A stretch of 64,000 nucleotides of DNA from Cronobacter condimenti 1330 (GTDB taxonomy: Bacteria; Pseudomonadota; Gammaproteobacteria; Enterobacterales; Enterobacteriaceae). The translations under genes and the position numbers were made by a program. The notes below the pieces were generated by a model. It did no database searches and had not been told where the DNA came from. It was given only the letters and a program-made list of their open reading frames with translations. Positions 61,111 to 64,000 of the stretch are shown one piece after another (positions within the stretch are counted from its first letter, which is position 1; every line of letters begins with the position of its first letter). The DNA lies in assembly GCF_001277255.1 (NCBI RefSeq), contig NZ_CP012264.1, forward strand, positions 2,604,001-2,668,000, given 5' to 3'.

Positions 61111-61554
61111 ATGAAACAGAATGGCGCGCTGAACACGCTTAAAGATATGGCTGAGAAAGAAGTCGACGATGCCGCGTTGCGGCTTGGCGAAATGCGTCGT
61201 GGTTGTCAACAGGCGCAAGAACAGCTGTCGATGCTGATGAACTATCAGCAGGAATATCGCAATAACCTGAATGACACCATGACGCAGGGGATTGCCAGTA
61301 ACCGATGGGTGAACTATCAGCAGTTTATCCAGACGCTGGAGAAAGCGATTGATCAACATCGCCTTCAGCTTACGCAGTGGAATACTAAAGTCGATCAGGC
61401 GCTCTCGTTCTGGAAAGAGAAAAAGCAGCGTCTTCAGGCCTGGGAGACACTCCAGGACCGGCAGGCCAGCGCGGCGCTGCTGGCGGAAAACCGGCTTGAT
61501 CAAAAAAGAATGGATGAATTTGCCCAGCGGGCATCAATGAGGAAAGGCGAATGA
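61111..61554 (+). CDS. fliJ: Flagellar export chaperone FliJ
   Basis: Coiled-coil protein of 147 residues, the central stalk of the export ATPase. Conserved segments ALNTLKDMAEKEVDDAALRL and LLAENRLDQKRMDEFAQRAS match E. coli. GGGAGG lies 5 bp before the ATG at 61111; upstream in-frame ATG at 61096 lacks a site. It overlaps fliK by 4 bp. Confidence 0.96.
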   Translation: MKQNGALNTLKDMAEKEVDDAALRLGEMRRGCQQAQEQLSMLMNYQQEYRNNLNDTMTQGIASNRWVNYQQFIQTLEKAIDQHRLQLTQWNTKVDQALSFWKEKKQRLQAWETLQDRQASAALLAENRLDQKRMDEFAQRASMRKGE

Positions 61555-62810
61555 TTACGTTGCCCAATGTTGTGCTGACCAATGACGTCGACCCGACGGC
61601 CGGCGGCACAGGTCTCAAAGGCGTTGACGCGAAAGGCGGCGACGCGGCGCAGGATTTCCTGGCGCTCTTAGGTCAGCATTTCCAGGGCGAGCTGACGCTT
61701 GCGGATGGTAAAACGCTGACGCTTGCGCAGTTACAGGGCGCAGGCAAAGAGGCACTGACCGGCAAAGCGCTTCAGGACGCAACGGCGACACAGCCGGGCG
61801 GCCCGGGCGATCTGGCGCGTCTGCTTGATCAACTGACGAACGGCGACATTACGTCTGTTGATCTGACGCTTGCCACCGGCAAGGTCGCGACGCAAACCGA
61901 CGTTAAAGCAGGACAGTCGCTGAAAACTGCGGGTCTTGACGATGACAAAAAACTGAGCGACGAAGATATGGCGGCCTTTAGCGCCCTCTTCGCGATGCTG
62001 CCAAATGCTCAACAGCCGAACGCGACGCCTGTCACGACGGCGCAGACGCAGGGCATTGCGGCGCTGGGTGCTAACGGTGTTAATCCGGCGAACAGCCTGC
62101 TGCAGGGAACGGGCTTTGCCAAAAGTGATGCCAAAACCAGCGCCAAAGCTGATGACGCCGCCACGCCTCTGACCGCGGCGGCAGGTAACGCCCCGGTCAC
62201 CGCACAGGCGCCAGCGGATGTCGTCGCCCCCACCGCGGCGCTTGATAAAACCGCCGCAGATGTCAGCAGCACACAATTAGCGCATAACCTGAACCTGCAC
62301 GCCCAGACGATGACGCCATCAGCGCTGAGTCAGCAGAACAGCGCGCCGGTCATGACGATGCCGACGCCGCAAGTCACGGCGCCGTTTGGCTCCCCTGACT
62401 GGCAGAACTCGGTGAGCCAGCACATTACGCTGTTCACCCGCAATGGTCAGCAGAGCGCCGAGCTGCGTCTGCACCCGGAAGAACTGGGCGCGGTGCAGAT
62501 TAGCCTCAAGATTGATGACAATATGGCGCAAGTGCAGATGGTGTCTCCACACAGCCATGTTCGTGCGGCGCTGGAAGCGGCACTGCCGACGCTGCGCGCA
62601 CAGCTTGCTGAAAGCGGCATTCAGCTGGGCCAGAGCAGCATCAGCAGCGAAAACTTTAACGGTCAGCAGCAGCAAAACAACCCGCAGCAGTCTGCTTCTT
62701 CCCGTTCTGGCAGCGGTTTTGGTTCTGGTGGCGAAGAGGATGCGATTGTCGCTCCAGCAAGCCTTCAGGCAGCCGCTCGCGGCAATGGCGCGGTCGATAT
62801 CTTTGCCTAA
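61551..62810 (+). CDS. fliK: Flagellar hook-length control protein FliK
   Basis: Secreted molecular ruler of 419 residues that flips the export gate from hook to filament substrates. The N-terminal ruler part is Ala/Thr/Gln-rich and variable; the C-terminal switch domain (QQSAELRLHPEELGAVQISL, KIDDNMAQVQMVSPHSHVRA, LPTLRAQLAESGIQLGQSSI) is conserved. It is the last gene of the fliF operon; a hairpin and fliL follow. Confidence 0.95.
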   Translation: MITLPNVVLTNDVDPTAGGTGLKGVDAKGGDAAQDFLALLGQHFQGELTLADGKTLTLAQLQGAGKEALTGKALQDATATQPGGPGDLARLLDQLTNGDITSVDLTLATGKVATQTDVKAGQSLKTAGLDDDKKLSDEDMAAFSALFAMLPNAQQPNATPVTTAQTQGIAALGANGVNPANSLLQGTGFAKSDAKTSAKADDAATPLTAAAGNAPVTAQAPADVVAPTAALDKTAADVSSTQLAHNLNLHAQTMTPSALSQQNSAPVMTMPTPQVTAPFGSPDWQNSVSQHITLFTRNGQQSAELRLHPEELGAVQISLKIDDNMAQVQMVSPHSHVRAALEAALPTLRAQLAESGIQLGQSSISSENFNGQQQQNNPQQSASSRSGSGFGSGGEEDAIVAPASLQAAARGNGAVDIFA

Positions 62811-62823
62811 CGCCAGAGGTAAC

Positions 62824-62878
62824 GTGATTATTCCCGTTTTTTCCAGGCTTTGACTGCGCGCAGAGACGGGATAATCAC
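62824..62878 (+). terminator. Hairpin between fliK and fliL
   Basis: Long inverted repeat GTGATTATTCCCGT / ACGGGATAATCAC (one base bulged) around a 28-bp loop that begins with TTTTTT. It may end the fliF operon transcript or act on the RNA; it has no T-run after the stem, so it is not a classical terminator. Confidence 0.45.
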
Positions 62879-62913
62879 TCTATCGCAGTACTGATACAGG
62901 AAACCCGAGTCTG

Positions 62914-63387
62914 ATGACTGACAGCGCAATCACCAAAGGTAAAGGCCGTAAACGTTCCATCTGGATCCCGTTACTGGTCCTTATAACTCTCGCGGCCTGT
63001 GCGACGGCTGGTTACAGCTACTGGCGTATGCAGCAGCACGGCCCGTCCGAGGCTAAAGCAGCGCCAGAACCGCCGCCGGCGCCGGTATTTTTCGCCCTCG
63101 ACACCTTCACCGTGAATCTGGGTGATGCCGACCGCGTGCTGTATGTCGGCATTACGCTGCGCCTGAAGGACGACGCAACCCGTCAGCGTCTGAGCGACTA
63201 TCTGCCGGAAGTGCGCAGCCGTCTGCTGCTGCTCTTCTCTCGTCAGGACGCCTCTCAACTGGCGACAGATGAAGGCAAACAGAAGCTGGTGGAAGCGATT
63301 AAACAAACGCTTTCCGCGCCGCTGGTGGCAGGACAACCGAAGCAGGTAGTGACTGACGTCCTCTACACTGCCTTTATTCTGCGGTAA
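62914..63387 (+). CDS. fliL: Flagellar basal-body protein FliL
   Basis: Single-pass inner-membrane protein of 157 residues that rings the stator units. The TM helix is at about 15-37 (SIWIPLLVLITLAACATAGY), followed by a linker and the stomatin-like periplasmic domain (VNLGDADRVLYVGITLRLKD; ending VLYTAFILR). It is the first gene of the fliL-M operon and lies 4 bp before fliM. Confidence 0.97.
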   Translation: MTDSAITKGKGRKRSIWIPLLVLITLAACATAGYSYWRMQQHGPSEAKAAPEPPPAPVFFALDTFTVNLGDADRVLYVGITLRLKDDATRQRLSDYLPEVRSRLLLLFSRQDASQLATDEGKQKLVEAIKQTLSAPLVAGQPKQVVTDVLYTAFILR

Positions 63388-63391
63388 AGCC

Positions 63392-64000
63392 ATGGGCGAC
63401 AGCATTCTTTCTCAAGCCGAAATCGATGCGCTGTTAAACGGCGACAGCGAGCAGGGCGCGGAACAGCAAGCGTCGGCGGGCGATGGCGACATTCGCCCCT
63501 ACGATCCCAATACCCAGCGTCGCGTGGTGCGCGAGCGCCTCCAGGCGCTGGAAATTATCAACGAACGCTTTGCGCGTCAGTTCCGTATGGGGTTGTTCAA
63601 CCTGCTGCGCCGCAGCCCGGACATTACCGTGGGGGCCATTCGTATTCAGCCGTACCACGAGTTTGCCCGTAACCTGCCGGTGCCGACCAACCTTAACCTG
63701 ATTCATTTAAAGCCGTTGCGCGGCACCGGGCTGTTTGTGTTCTCACCAAGCCTTGTGTTTATCGCAGTGGACAACTTGTTCGGCGGTGATGGCCGCTTTC
63801 CCACGAAAGTGGAAGGCCGTGAATTCACCCACACTGAACAGCGCGTCATTAACCGTATGCTCAAGCTGGCGCTTGAGGCCTACAGCGACGCGTGGAAAGC
63901 GATTAACCCGCTGGACGTGGAATATGTGCGTTCAGAGATGCAGGTGAAATTCACCAACATCACCACCTCGCCGAACGATATCGTGGTTAACACCCCGTTT
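63392..64000 (+). CDS. fliM: Flagellar motor switch protein FliM (5' part)
   Basis: C-ring protein that receives phospho-CheY and reverses the motor. The first 203 codons are present and the frame runs off the window edge. The N-terminal CheY-binding peptide (DSILSQAEIDALLNG) and the middle domain (DPNTQRRVVRERLQALEIIN, FNLLRRSPDITVGAIR, AVDNLFGGDGRFPTKVEG) are unchanged from E. coli. Confidence 0.98.
   Translation, partial: MGDSILSQAEIDALLNGDSEQGAEQQASAGDGDIRPYDPNTQRRVVRERLQALEIINERFARQFRMGLFNLLRRSPDITVGAIRIQPYHEFARNLPVPTNLNLIHLKPLRGTGLFVFSPSLVFIAVDNLFGGDGRFPTKVEGREFTHTEQRVINRMLKLALEAYSDAWKAINPLDVEYVRSEMQVKFTNITTSPNDIVVNTPF

Overview
The window comes from the chromosome of a Cronobacter-like member of the Enterobacteriaceae. 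The marker proteins FtnA, TyrP, PgsA, UvrC, UvrY, YecF, SdiA, FliA, FliG and FliI are near-identical in pattern to their Escherichia coli counterparts, and their order follows the E. coli ftnA-tyrP ... uvrC-uvrY-sdiA-tcy-fliAZ-fliC ... fliE-fliF segment. Base composition is moderately GC-rich, with AT-rich accessory patches. Genus assignment is inference; the family is secure.

Layout. 1-5,000: end of a Dcu-type C4-dicarboxylate carrier, an AraC-type regulator, a LysE-type exporter, yecJ, the 27-codon dual-function gene azuC, a DHA2 drug exporter and an RpiB-family isomerase. 5,000-9,600: a short methyl-accepting chemotaxis protein (MCP) ending in NWETF, yecR, ftnA, tyrP and an acetyltransferase. 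9,600-15,300: an accessory zone with a possible sRNA, a DUF6404/lipoprotein pair, a YetF-type membrane protein, a second MCP behind a sigma-28 promoter, a small lipoprotein and two stretches without clear genes. 15,286-25,347: leuZ-cysT-glyW tRNAs, pgsA, uvrC-uvrY, yecF, sdiA, the cystine/D-cysteine genes tcyN-tcyL-dcyD-tcyJ, then fliZ-fliA.

25,480-39,373: twelve minus-strand genes sit between fliA and fliC. Most are translationally coupled. They encode two glycosyltransferase-type proteins (one a methyltransferase-TPR-OGT fusion), a DegT aminotransferase, a PglD-type acyltransferase, an ACP, two SDRs, a split transketolase, an acyl-activating ligase, and LuxE- and LuxC-type proteins. This is best read as a flagellin-modification island; the flagellin next to it is unusually short (278 aa).

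39,646-47,570: fliC, fliD-fliS-fliT, yedD, yedE-yedF, a small inserted effector/immunity-like cassette bounded by a perfect 74-bp duplication of the yedF 3' end, yedK and a YoaJ-like 24-aa membrane protein. 47,652-55,584: ygaP-ygaV with a dyad operator, then a local module of a TupA-like ATP-grasp protein, an AdeRS-like two-component system, a four-TM protein and an AdeB-like RND pump with no adaptor gene. Each of the three plus-strand genes of the module has an upstream 11-bp-spaced direct repeat that resembles an AdeR operator. 55,759 to the end: fliE (minus) and fliF-G-H-I-J-K-L-M (plus), with fliM cut by the window edge.

The two most interesting items are the self-contained AdeRS-like regulon (48,630-55,584) and the lipid/aldehyde-flavoured flagellin-modification island. 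The 74-bp-flanked metallopeptidase/lipoprotein cassette comes next.
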